From Bursaphelenchus xylophilus (Eukaryota > Nematoda > Chromadorea > Rhabditida > Aphelenchoididae), in contig CAJFCV020000005.1 of assembly GCA_904066235.2 (NCBI GenBank), positions 9,357,501 through 9,421,500 on the forward strand: a stretch of 64,000 nt of DNA, given 5' to 3'. Below the pieces are notes generated by a model. It worked only from the letters and a program-made list of their open reading frames with translations, was not told the origin of the DNA and searched no databases. How positions within the stretch are numbered: the stretch's first letter is position 1; the number at the start of each line of letters is the position of its first letter. This document shows, piece by piece, positions 48,190-58,128 of this stretch. A program made the translations under genes and the position numbers.

Positions 48190-48310
48190 TGTGTTTGTTG
48201 CCATAGACATGACAAGTCGGAAAGGCGTTACATTGCCACTGGCATTACCAAAGGAATTCAGATTTGTAGTTTCGACGTTCAATTGACACCTAATCTTTTC
48301 TCGAAGAATG
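48190..48310 (+). pseudogene. Broken inverted copy of the upstream frame at 42,581-42,800
   Basis: GGCGTTACATTGCCACTGGC and TTTGTAGTTTCGACG align with the intact copy's GGCGTTACATTACGG and TTTGTAGCGTGGCCG, but small deletions put a TAG in frame. It marks the outer limit of the inverted duplication on this side. Confidence 0.35.
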
Positions 48311-48628
48311 TGCGTTGTTAACGTACATTTTTTCGTATCCCATGGTTCAGGCGTCGATAAATTGTGGACCTAATTTTGGGTCGCCTTAAATCAGCGTCTT
48401 GCCGGATCGAAAATTTGTGGCCAAATGGAGAATTCTGTAGGCCGTTATGGATCCAAGACCTCAAGCCAGCGTCAAAAATAACAGGAACATTCAAAAACGG
48501 CTTTTTTAGATCAATTCATTCATGTCTGGCTCACTTTTCTGACTCTTCTGTTTTCTGATCGTTGGTGTCCGCTTCTTTTATGTGGAAAGCCTCTTTACAT
48601 ATTTAGCTACCGTGCTATGATCCCTTTG

Positions 48629-49044
48629 CTAGCCCTTCCGGAAAGTCGCCGGATTGATTTTTGATGGTTCCGCTGTGCGAAAAACGTCAAGCCACGAGCG
48701 ACAACCGAAAAAAGCCTATTGCGAGGCACGTCAAGCTGAGACAACCCAAAAACGTTCCGGTTAACGGATTGGCAAATCGCCAAAAAACACGAAAAACTAA
48801 AGCTTTTCGTAGAGGAAGAAATGGGGAATTGTTGGGACGAGAGAGTGTCTTTTCTCTGACTTCTCTGTCAATTCAAGACAAAGTGTAAAAAACCGATAAC
48901 GAAGGGTCTGTTCCGCTCACCGGTTTCCCCAGTTTGACATGCAAGGTGCAAAAAGCAATAAAATGCACAGTGCAAAGAAAGCTTTCGTTTTCTAACAGTA
49001 TACGTGTCCCGGTTCCACTCTGATGACTCTCCGGAAAGGGCTAG
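48629..49044. mobile_element. Repeat family C copy interrupted by extra DNA
   Basis: Ends are CTAGCCCTTCCGGAAAGTCG and the inverted GACTCTCCGGAAAGGGCTAG. The internal AAAAAAGCCTATTGCGAGG and GGTGCAAAAAGCAATAAAAT parts are separated by about 210 bp (roughly 48,737-48,945) that the other copies lack. That insert could be a further insertion. Confidence 0.65.
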
Positions 49045-49131
49045 TATCCCACCGCTTTAACAGTTACGCGTTACTTTCCTCACAATTGTCAGACGCATTA
49101 CAAAAATGTTTTCCATGATGCTTAATTGACA

Positions 49132-49137
49132 TTTATT
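49132..49137 (-). other. Poly(A) signal for the exon at 49,195
   Basis: AATAAA on the minus strand 58 bases beyond the TGA at 49,195-49,197, supporting that exon as a true gene end. Confidence 0.55.
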
Positions 49138-49194
49138 GCCATAAATCAAAAGTTTTGACAAAAAAAGCATTATAAATAATCATCAAACTCTATT

Positions 49195-49510
49195 TCAATA
49201 AAACCACAATTCCTCATTGATCTTGCGAAAAATTGCGCCGTAAGTTTTGCCAATCTCCGACTCCTCGTACCGCTGCATGTCCTTTACTTCCATGAAGTTC
49301 TTGTTGTAAGTTTCGGGGATTCGCATGTCGAACAATCCCATGCAGGTTTCACTCTGAGGGTTGTGTGCATCAAATATCTTCTCCTCCTTGTGATTCCGTT
49401 GAATAAAGTAGTATGGAAGGAAGGTAAAGAGCTTCAGGATCTCTCCAGAATACGGGCAGAACACGTTCATGTGGTAGAAAACGCATGGAAGAAATTGGTC
49501 GACCAATGGG
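49195..49510 (-). CDS. Terminal exon of an unidentified gene
   Basis: Opens after a strong acceptor (ATAATTTACAG, exon from 49,510) and runs 105 codons to TGA at 49,195. An AATAAA follows at 49,132-49,137. The protein segment has three cysteines (CVFYHMNVFC and ETCMGLF) and an aromatic-rich stretch LFTFLPYYFIQ, then a charged tail ending NEELWFY. I do not recognise the domain. It follows the DUF19-like gene at 50,329-51,270 on the same strand, but that gene has its own stop, so this belongs to another gene whose upstream exons I could not place. It may be a relic. Confidence 0.45.
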
Positions 49511-50328
49511 CTGTAAATTATGTAAAATTGCAAATTTAAAGAAAGTCTTCCAAGTGCAATGTTCAGATTTTGTATAAATTACAAAGAAATGGCGCTACGT
49601 GTTTTCGGGTCAGCGACTGTTCGGGACAACGATAACTGCGCCGGTTCGCCGTTGTATGGAGGCCAGGAGAAGGCTTAGTTAGTCGAGATAATAAGCTTGA
49701 TAGGGTCCTAGGATAGCTTGTCACCTATTTTGAGGCATTTTACATGTACTGACAGCAATAACACCTAGATAAAAGTTACGGATTTTCGTCTTTTCCGCAA
49801 GTTTTTGTCTTATACGTCAAAATAATAACTCAGGATAAAGAAGACTATCATTAGTAATAGCGAAAATTATAAAGAATACACATATTGAAAGCCTTCGCCA
49901 AGTCTCCGCCGAGCCTTCGCCGACCATCCAACGGCTTTGCCAGGCCCCGTAGGCACTTCTTACACCGACAAATTTAGCAATCTTACACTGTCCTTTTTCT
50001 TCCCGAGACAGGTTTAAAGTCGGGTCCCTCTGTTTGGCACTTAAAACCAAGATGATAGTAAATCGGTATGCGCATGAAAATCTAGGACTAGGACAGAAAA
50101 ACAAAGAGAATTTAATGGTATGAAAAATATTTTGCTACACCTAAAAGTTTTCGCGGCAGGACCCATGAAAAAGGTTGCATTTTTTATTTTTCACCCTGTA
50201 TACAACATTTTTAGGCGTGCACCTGTCCTACGCCCCGTATCGATCGATTTTGTTGTAGACCCGAAAAGTCGAGACGCGAAAAAAATTGCTGAATTACAGA
50301 TAATTTGGCTACGAACGTTCACATTGAC
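49511..50328. other. Spacer or intron without a supported exon
   Basis: Likely partly intron of the gene ending at 49,195. It contains a family A end remnant near 49,550 (GTGCAATGTTCAGATTTTG). Open frames at 49,817-50,104 and 50,120-50,431 lack splice support. Confidence 0.45.
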
Positions 50329-51270
50329 TTACAAACAAGCTTCTTTCAAAACTAGATTGCGAAGTCGCTTCAATGTCACACCAACTTTTACCGCGCACAT
50401 TTGCTGCACATCAGTGAGATATGTGAAGTAGCACGAGTCTAGCTCTGAATCACGTCGTCGAATCTCCATGATCTGATGACAAGTCCGGTAATAATCGTTG
50501 CTCTTGAAGTGGACTGGAATAAAAAAAGCAAAATTAGGTGTTGACGCCAACTTACCATCGTTTACCGTGCAATCCTGCAAGAAGTTAAAGACCCGCCCAT
50601 TGCGCCTGAAAAAATCAGGGTATTAAATTTTTAGGGGTATGTCTCGAAACAAAATATATTTTTTTTCAAATTATGGCCTATAAATGTACCAGATCCGTAG
50701 CAGATAAATTACCAAAAATTTTAGCTTCGCAGGAGCAAAAATTTGTGTCGCAAAAAAATTCAATGCGACACTGTTGCTAAATTTGAGCAAAAAATATTAT
50801 TTTGAAGACCGCCACGTCTTTAGTGACTAATCGCCCAAAAGAGATGATTTCTTCATGGACCAGGCCAAAAATTTTGAGATTGCCTTAGCACAACATTAAT
50901 TTGATTTATAATAGACAATTTTTTGTAGGAACTCGTTTTTTATCCCCTCAACTTACGAGCAAATCCGCCTGAATTCGTTCCTGACCAGATTTTGCAAGGT
51001 GTAGACAATCTCGTATTTCAGAACACTGCAATTGTCCGGGTAGAGCGTCGCTGTTGTAGCGTCATTAACCGTTGCTGGAGTTTCATTATTTGTTGTTGCA
51101 GTTGCACTAGTCGTTCTTACAGTTTCATTAGCCGTTGTTGAAGTTTCACTAGTCGTTAATGTAGTTTCACTAGTCGTTGTTGCAGTTTTATTAGCTACAA
51201 CTGGAGTGACACATTGAGCTGGGCCAAAAAACACTGTAAATAGCAGAATAGTAGAGAATAAGGCCTTCAT
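50329..51270 (-). CDS. Secreted protein with Thr-rich linker and DUF19-like cysteine domain
   Basis: Three minus-strand exons: 51,270-50,957, 50,605-50,556 and 50,513-50,329. They join in frame through GTAAGT donors and TTTCAG/TTCCAG acceptors to give 182 aa. Residues 1-20 are a signal peptide (MKALFSTILLFTVFFGPAQC). Residues 27-75 are a Thr/Ser-rich linker built from repeats such as TTSET and TANET, with N-x-T sites, so probably heavily glycosylated. Residues 81-182 hold seven cysteines (81, 104, 117, 133, 149, 161, 181) in a helical-looking domain. Their spacing resembles the nematode T20D4.11-like/DUF19 family, usually secreted proteins of unknown function. Gene structure is well supported; family assignment is by pattern only. 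Confidence 0.8.
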
Positions 51271-52006
51271 AAATACGACCGAAATGGTAGGGAAATGAGA
51301 GAAAATGAAAAAGATAATTTTCTGATTTTAAAAATTTTTGAGTCAAATAAAATTTTGCAAGGCGCGCTTTATTGGATTTCATTTTTTGCGGTTGCTTTCC
51401 GTGGACTGAAATTTAGCGAAAGATTTGACGAAATTTAATTGTAAGGCAAAAAAGAGTGTAGGAAATGAAGAGAGGCGGTCAGAGAAAAAATTGAGTTTGG
51501 GGAATATCTCTCTTGACAAATTTCCTTTTTAAAATAAGTTTCAGATACTTTTCCCGGCTCTTGTTTCTGTTGATCCTGGTTTGCTAGACATTTTTGCATT
51601 TTTTTAAAATAATTTAATGAAATTTAAAAAAAGAATGACTCTATTCAAAAGTATAATCACTTGAAAACTTTTTGCCTTAATCTTTGATATAAACGACTAA
51701 CCTTTAAGCGGTTTTATGCCTTCTACTTTGTCCCACAAATGAACTTGATTCCTCAAAAAACTTGCCGCAAAAATGCCATTTCACCCCGTGCTGTTTATAT
51801 TATTTACCTCAACAAGCCGCAACTTGGTGTAGTCGAAATCGTATCACTACTAAAATTAACTCGAAACGGTTCCGTTTCCAGCTGCTCCCCAACGATTTCC
51901 CTCCGTGTTATCACCGAGTTTCCGGCCTAACTCCTCCCTTCCCAAATGTTTGTGGAAGGAACGCCTTTATTTTTGATGACAAGTCAACACACTAGGTGCA
52001 AAGATA
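51271..52006. other. Intergenic, divergent promoter region
   Basis: About 740 bp separate the minus-strand secreted-protein gene from the plus-strand fucosyltransferase gene, so both promoters probably lie here. No motif stands out. Short open frames at 51,739-51,995 overlap in two registers and are not supported. Confidence 0.45.
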
Positions 52007-55000
52007 ATGGCGGTGTGCAGGAGTGTGGCTTTCGTTATCGTCGCTTTCTTCTTGGGGTTTGCGAGCTTTATTTACTATAAAAGTGTAAGTCGAAATTTGC
52101 TGGTGGTCACGGGGTAAAAAGTGGCGCTAGATATGGTCTTTGGGCCGGAATGGGCCGATTTTGGTTATTATGTAAAGGTTTTATGTAAAAGGTTCTTTTT
52201 TATGATCCGAAAATCGCTTGTATCTTGAATCAACGGGTTTTGCGCATGAATTTCATGAAAAACGTCCGTATTTTCTTATCTTCGGTGGACTTTTGCTTTT
52301 ATCAGACATCGAAAATGTCGGCTGTGCCCCAAAAAAATCAGAGAGGAATCTATTCGGTGTAGATATCATGCTAGAACATAAGAATCAGATCTGGTTGCTG
52401 CTGCTGCCGCTAGAAAATACCAGTAATTTTCCTTTCTATTTATAATAGATGATGAACACAATTTAATGTTTTGTGGACCTACAGTGGACCTTCCAGTGGC
52501 GAAAAACGTATCAGTTTGCATCCAAGAGGCATCAATGTGGCAAAATACCTCCCTCTCCATGTGAAAAAAGTCAGAGTTTAAAATCGCTTTTTTTAAAAGA
52601 CGATTTCTGAGTCAGTGCGTCAGCCGTGGACATAGAAAAAAATCGATTTTGAGTTTTTTGCACTAAAATGGCTGTTGGAAGGTGCTAAGCAAAAGCGAAC
52701 AATATTTTTTCCCAAAACCTTCATCAAGGTATATTTTTTTACAATTTACTGTTTTAGAAGTAACCGCGTCCAGCTGTCGTATCTTACCTTACTGGACGAT
52801 GATTTGACGGTTACTGAAGTTTTCGACCCTTGCGATGACGATGGTATCATTATTTTTCCGATTTTCCTACTGTAACATGCCGTAATAGTGTATCGACCGC
52901 TAAAAAACGACCGTAGAATCTTTCATTCTGAAAATTTCACAGGCGATTTTACGATTTTTGGAATCAGCATAAAATTCTGCTCTAGAGGCAATCAAAAAAA
53001 GTTCAAAAAAAGCTGCGACAAATTTCGTGGTATAGTGGTTAGTGGTCGGGACTACCAATCCAGCGACCTTGGTTCGAGTCCGGCTGGGTGCGAATATCGA
53101 AAAGAAGTCGGAAATTAAATTTATTGTGATTCAGAGGATTGTATATTTTGCCACGAGCAATTATTAATGTCAATGGTAGCTGGATTCGAGGTTAAAACGG
53201 GATTTATATAATTTTAGGGGCTCAATACATGAAAAAATAAAAGTGCTTCAAACCGGTTGAAATTGATAATACTTATTCTAAGGGCTATTCTAAGACACTT
53301 TCTCGTTAACTTTTTTTGGTAGCTTACTGTTCCATGCACTACAGTAAGATAAAGATTTTGTACTTAAGCGGGATTTTCTTCAAGATTGTTGTATCCAGTC
53401 TCGAGTTTTTTTGACTAGGTCGTTCAAACAGCAACGAAGGTCCACTATAGGTATACAAAATAAATTTCCGCTTCACCTCCAGTGTGTCTTGATATCATCG
53501 CTATCTGACAAAACTTCGTGAAATAACCCGGTTGTTTCAAACTGTGCGGCCATAAAAAAATTTTGTATGCAAACCAACTCGTTATTAACCATCTCTATCA
53601 AGATGGCCACAGTCCGAGCTGTCTACGCCCCGTGGTATGCGAAAAATAAAATTGGATTTCATGTCACAGTAATCCATGTTACTGTAAGTTACGAAAAAAA
53701 GTTAACGAGAAAGTGTCTTAGAATAGCCCTTAGAATAAGTATTATCAATTTCAACCGGTTTGAAGCACTTTTATTTTTTCATGTATTGAGCCCCTAAAAT
53801 TATATAAATCCCGTTTTTTAAAATTAAACCTCGAATCCAGCTACCAATGACATTAATAATTGCTCGTGGCAAAATATACAATCCTCTGAATCACAATAAA
53901 TTTAATTTCCGAATTCTTTTCGATATTCGCACCCAGGCGGACTCGAACCCGGGTCGCTGGATTGGTAGTCCCGACCACTAACCACTATACCACGAAATTT
54001 GTCGCAGCTTTTTTTGAACTTTTTTTGATTGCCTCTAGAGCAGAATTTTATGCTGATTCCAAAAATCGTAAAATCGCCTGTGAAATTTTCAGAAAGAAAA
54101 ATTCTACGGTCGTTTTTTAGCGGTCGATACAGTATTACGGTATGTTACAGTAAGAAAATCGGAAAAATAATGATACCATCGTCATCGCAAGGGTCGAAAA
54201 CTTCAGTAACCGTCAAATCATCGTCCAGTAAGGTAAGATACGACAGCTGGACGCGGTTACTTCTAAAACAGTAAATTGTAAAAAAATATACCTTGATGAA
54301 AGTTTTGGGAAAAAAAATATTGTTTGCTTAGCACCTTCCAACAGCCATTTTAGTGCAAAAAACTCAAAATCGATTTTTTCCTATGTCCACCCCTAACAGA
54401 CGGCTGATGCACTGACTCAGAAATCGTCTTTTAAAGAAAAATGGCGCGCCCTTCAAAACGAATTTTTTCCACTTGGAGAGGGATGCATTTTGCCACATTT
54501 TTGATACTTTTTTGCAAAATGGTGCGTTTTTTGCCGCTGGATCAGGTCTCTCACTGTATTACAGTTTTTTACACATGTGCTCTATCCTTTCTAGGAGATC
54601 ATCCTCTCCACCAATCTATACTACAACTATGACTTGAAAAGTCTCAATAACGCAATTCAAGACGCGTTTTTGCCAGATATTGAAAGTGAGGCTGATGATC
54701 ACATTGAGACTGCGGTAACACCGTCAAATCGGACTTCTGCAACAAAGAGGCGAAGGTTCAAAGATAAAGTGGAAATTCTGATGTGGACGCATCGAGGTCG
54801 CTTTGGAAAAATTGAGGACTATATAAAGGATGTCTATCGGAATTGTGGGAAAACTTGTCATGTAACGCCCGATAGAGGCCGCTTGAATCATTCTGATGCT
54901 GTCGTGTTTTACCCGTTTTACGCAAGTAGGTGTTAACATCTAATTGATAAAGGTTTAGCTATGTTTAGTATATTATTTTTTTTATTTTTAGAGTATTTCA

Positions 55001-57558
55001 ACGTAACCTATCCACCGCATGCCAACCAAGACCAGTTAATGGTATTTTGGGAGCAAGAGTCGCCAATGAGATATCTGGAGAATAAAATTGAGTAAGTAAA
55101 CTTTTGTTTTGTGTAATCGCTGTGAGATGCTCAAATTTCCCTAGGCAACTCTTGAACTTTTTACCGTATCCCTTAAAAATCATCTTTTTTTGCCGAAACA
55201 AGGTATGTAAAGCTTCTTCCTGACAATCAGCTCATTTTCAAAACACAAAACAATTTTTATTAGAAGCACATTTTATTAACATCAACGGAATTTTCTTTGT
55301 TATGCTACATCTTTCTGAAAAATCTGTGTTTTTTTGACGTATTTGTCATTACGTTAATTTTGCAATTATAGTCACTATATACGGCAAAGAAACTGTTGCC
55401 GAAAATGGCAAATTTCAACGTTTGTGAACAGAGAAATGTACTTTTAATCGTAAGTGTCTACCAATCACGGCCACCAGACAACACCAAAAAACGTAGGGAC
55501 CATTTTCGATTTTTCAATTTTTTTTTCGAAACCGGCTCGTGACGATCAAGAAATGTTATCTTTGAATAAATTCTGAATGGAAATTCGTCATGAAATCAAA
55601 ATAAAATAATAGTGCAAGCTTCATGAAATTTATCAAAAGTCCCTTTCAAGTTTGATGACGATGTTTACAACAAAAAAAATTGTATTTTAGAATCCCAGAG
55701 GACTACTTCAACACCACCGTAACCTATATGTCCACTTCCGATGTCCCAATCCCATATGGCCGCTACGTGAAGAAGCGACAAGAAGGAACAGTCAGTTTTC
55801 GTTGAAAAGTTTTATGTGTTTCCTTCAAGTCTTTATGATCCAACGTCGGACTTTTAATTTCCATACTAGAAAAGTCTAATATGACTAATCTTTTTGGGTT
55901 GGAGAATACATTGAAGGGATTATAGTAAACGTCAACTGAAAACATAAACTGTGTTTCGTACTATTATACCTAATACATAGATAGAAACATCGACAAGACG
56001 CTTATTAAAGCATAAGCCGATAAGAAGCGAAACTAGATAAGTTTTCAAAGAGTACACTTTGTTAGGATAGGTTGTAGGGGCGGAGAATAAAGTCAACAGG
56101 GGAGTGTTCAAGTGCGACGGCCAGATTTTGTACAAGCTTGGGACAAGTTTATAAATCATTGGCATATTGAACCTTTGTGCTTAGCTTTGCTAAACAGGGC
56201 AGTACTCCAAGTGTGACAGTCAGATTTTCCTTGAATTTTGTACAAACGTCCGAGATAGACTAAATCTCAATTCCTGAAAATTTTAGCCCGCGCTTTGCAG
56301 GCGCCGCCGAGATATTGAATGATCTTTGCCACCCGGAGATTACACTAAGCGCGGAGAGCGGTCAGAAAGAAAAACACCTTCTGGCCTTTCACTTCCTTTT
56401 TTCGTGCAGAAAAAATTGTTTTTTTTTGTGGAAACATCACACTTTACGGCAGAAATAGGGGTGAAACCTTTCGCGCTTAAATTCGGTAAAAATTCTCAAG
56501 TTTTCGCCGACTTTCGATCTAAAGATTTCAGTTGTTTCTGTAAAGCGCGATCTAGTATTTTTGAATATATTTGAGAAAACATTTTTCTAAATTTGTGCCA
56601 TGTTTCATCAAAACCTCAGCGTTTCGCTGTGATACTATCTTTGTAAATAATTGCAAATACTTTTTCATCTTGTTTCGTAAGATGAATTCACAGCTCACAC
56701 TCCTCAATTTCAGCGTGAAGAGTTTCGAACAAGCATCTTGAACCAAGTGAAAAATCAAAATAAAGGAATCTACAAAGTCTTCTCGCATTGCAAGACCTCC
56801 GCCAAACGAGAAGAGCTCATAAAGCAAATACAAAAGTAATCTATCTCATCCATGTCTTTGCCGCCATAACCTGAGCAATAAAACGTAAGAATAAACACGC
56901 TTTCAATTTCAGAGTCATGCCGGTGGATCTCTACGGAAAATGCGGAAACATGACATGCTCCAACAGCTGTTTCCAAAAAAACAAGCTACTGTATCGCTTC
57001 TACCTCGCATTCGAAAACTCAATATGCGTGGATTACATCACGGAGAAGTTTTGGCAGTTCAATACATTGGTGCCGATTGTTGTCAAGAGGAGTATGTATC
57101 CCAGGCTGCCGGAAAAGTCGTTTATCGCGCTAGATGACTTTGGGTGAGTTAAGGGAAAGATAGGGCCTCTCAAAGGTCTTCTAGGTCTTTTTTATGGGGA
57201 CCTGTAGCCTTCAAATATAGCTCCATTATTGGCATACCTTCCAGTCTTTTGCCTAGACGTTTTGATGACTAAAACTGCTCCAAAAATTCACCCAATCATC
57301 CAAATTTTCAGTTCTCTCGAAGAGTTTGCTCAATATATCAACGAATTGATGAGAGATGACCAAGCTTACTCCGAATACCTCATGTGGAGATACGATTATT
57401 ATCGAGATAGGATCCAGCCAACAGCTATGATGTGTTGGCTATGTGATTACGTCAGGAAGAATGAAAAATACAAATGGTACGATAAGATTGAGGGCTTTTC
57501 GGATGCTTCTCAATCCTGTGATCTCAAGGCGAATGATGGGTGGTTCAGACGGGCATAA
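52007..57558 (+). CDS. Alpha-1,3-fucosyltransferase (GT10 family)
   Basis: Seven exons: 52,007-52,084, 54,595-54,925, 54,992-55,091, 55,691-55,790, 56,714-56,835, 56,913-57,143 and 57,312-57,558. They give 402 aa, close to the usual family length. Residues 1-26 are a short cytoplasmic tail plus a signal-anchor, a type II Golgi topology. The catalytic part shows MVFWEQESP, then YFNTTVTYMSTSDVPIPYG, VDLYGKCG at 248-255 and the GDP-fucose binding motif FENSICVDYITEKFW at 277-291. DDFGSLEEFAQYI is at 318-330 and a C-terminal CWLC cysteine pair follows. The enzyme transfers fucose from GDP-fucose in alpha-1,3 linkage to GlcNAc on glycoproteins or glycolipids; which acceptor cannot be told. Intron 1 (2.5 kb) holds a nested foldback element and intron 4 a family A MITE. 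AATAAA at 57,588. Confidence 0.93.
53024..53094 (+). tRNA. tRNA-like sequence, anticodon loop ACC (Gly-type), left foldback arm
   Basis: A 71-nt segment starting TTCGTGGTATAGTGG, with B box GGTTCGAGTCC and a canonical seven-base anticodon loop CTACCAA, which would read GGU glycine codons (anticodon ACC). The acceptor stem pairs six of seven with wobbles and the anticodon stem four of five. The D-arm is poor and the T-stem is weakened. The pattern suggests a tRNA-derived pol III promoter or pseudogene carried by the element; a working tRNA is possible but unlikely. Confidence 0.45.
53926..53996 (-). tRNA. tRNA-like sequence, anticodon loop ACC, right foldback arm
   Basis: Mirror copy of 53,024-53,094 on the minus strand. 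A box, anticodon loop CTACCAA and B box GGTTCGAGTCC are unchanged. Differences fall in the T-stem (GACCCGGG versus GACCTTGG, and CCGCC versus CCGGC). Neither copy has a fully paired T-arm, as expected for a decaying tRNA-derived unit. Confidence 0.45.
56097..56160. mobile_element. MITE family A end fragment in fucosyltransferase intron 4
   Basis: ACAGGGGAGTGTTCAAGTGC then GACGGCCAGATTTTG matches the family A terminus; the rest is missing. The next family A copy begins about 40 bp downstream. Confidence 0.55.
56198..56637. mobile_element. MITE family A, copy 6, in fucosyltransferase intron 4
   Basis: Near full-length: ACAGGGCAGTACTCCAAGTG at the left, CCCGCGCTTTGCAGGCG and GCGGAGAGCGGTCAGA inside, and a degraded right end CTCAGCGTTTCGCTGTG. 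The two ends are inverted copies. Confidence 0.75.
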
Positions 57559-58128
57559 AGCTATTTATTTTCAACCTAATTTATTTGAATAAATTTCTAT
57601 TTTTTTCAATTTTTCTCCATGAAAGAAAAGAGCTTTCTGTTACGTGCTGTTTTCCACGTCAACTCTGTTGAAACTCCCGAAAAAATACCGGGATTTTCCA
57701 TTGAAAAAGTCCGAGATTTTTCGAAAATTTTCAATCAAAAAATACTGGGTTTCGAGGTAAAATGGCCCTACTTCAAACGGTTGTAGAGACCTCAGTTTGC
57801 ACTTTAAAATCTTGTTCTTTCATAGATAAACGTTAATCTCGCTTAAGAATACATGCTCCAAAACGGAAGCCTCTGCGCCGCCTGCGCCGAAAGCTATAGC
57901 ATCCGACTTTCGCTCGCGTTTTTTGCAAGACTCTATGCAATCCCTGCACACTTATTTTCCACAATTGAAAATTGGCTGTGACCCGTTTCCTCAGAGCCTA
58001 ATAAAAATTTCATTTTGTGAAATGTGTGCAAACCAGCGATTATTATGCAAATCGGATTGAACCAAAAAAGGAGCACAAGAATCCATTATCTTTGCTTGTC
58101 AAAACAGAGCGGTGATTTGTCTTTTTAA
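57559..58128. other. Intergenic, promoter of the small peptide gene
   Basis: Holds the fucosyltransferase 3' end, with AATAAA at 57,588-57,593, and the region upstream of the small secreted peptide gene. No exon or clear motif is seen. Confidence 0.5.
57588..57593 (+). other. Poly(A) signal AATAAA for fucosyltransferase
   Basis: Thirty bases after the TAA; a T-rich stretch follows. Confidence 0.7.

Larger units (their letters stand above)
52597..54430. mobile_element. 1.83-kb foldback element with tRNA-like sequence in each arm, TTAA-flanked
   Basis: The ends AAGACGATTTCTGAGTCAG and the inverse are bordered by TTAA (52,593-52,596 and 54,431-54,434). Arms of about 790 bp are highly similar through to TAACGAGAAAGTGTCTTAG at 53,305 and its inverse at 53,702; the central loop is roughly 53,320-53,690. 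Each arm holds a tRNA-like sequence in mirror orientation. No transposase. Inserted within a family B MITE inside the fucosyltransferase gene, so it is transcribed with that intron. Confidence 0.85.
52482..54556. mobile_element. MITE family B, copy 6, split by foldback insertion
   Basis: The left part (52,482-52,596) begins CAGTGGACCTTCCAGTGGC. The right part (54,435-54,556) ends GGATCAGGTCTCTCACTG followed by TA. The break lies in the T-rich region before the GCGCGCCC core, and TTAA is present on both sides. The whole sits in intron 1 of the fucosyltransferase gene. Confidence 0.8.
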
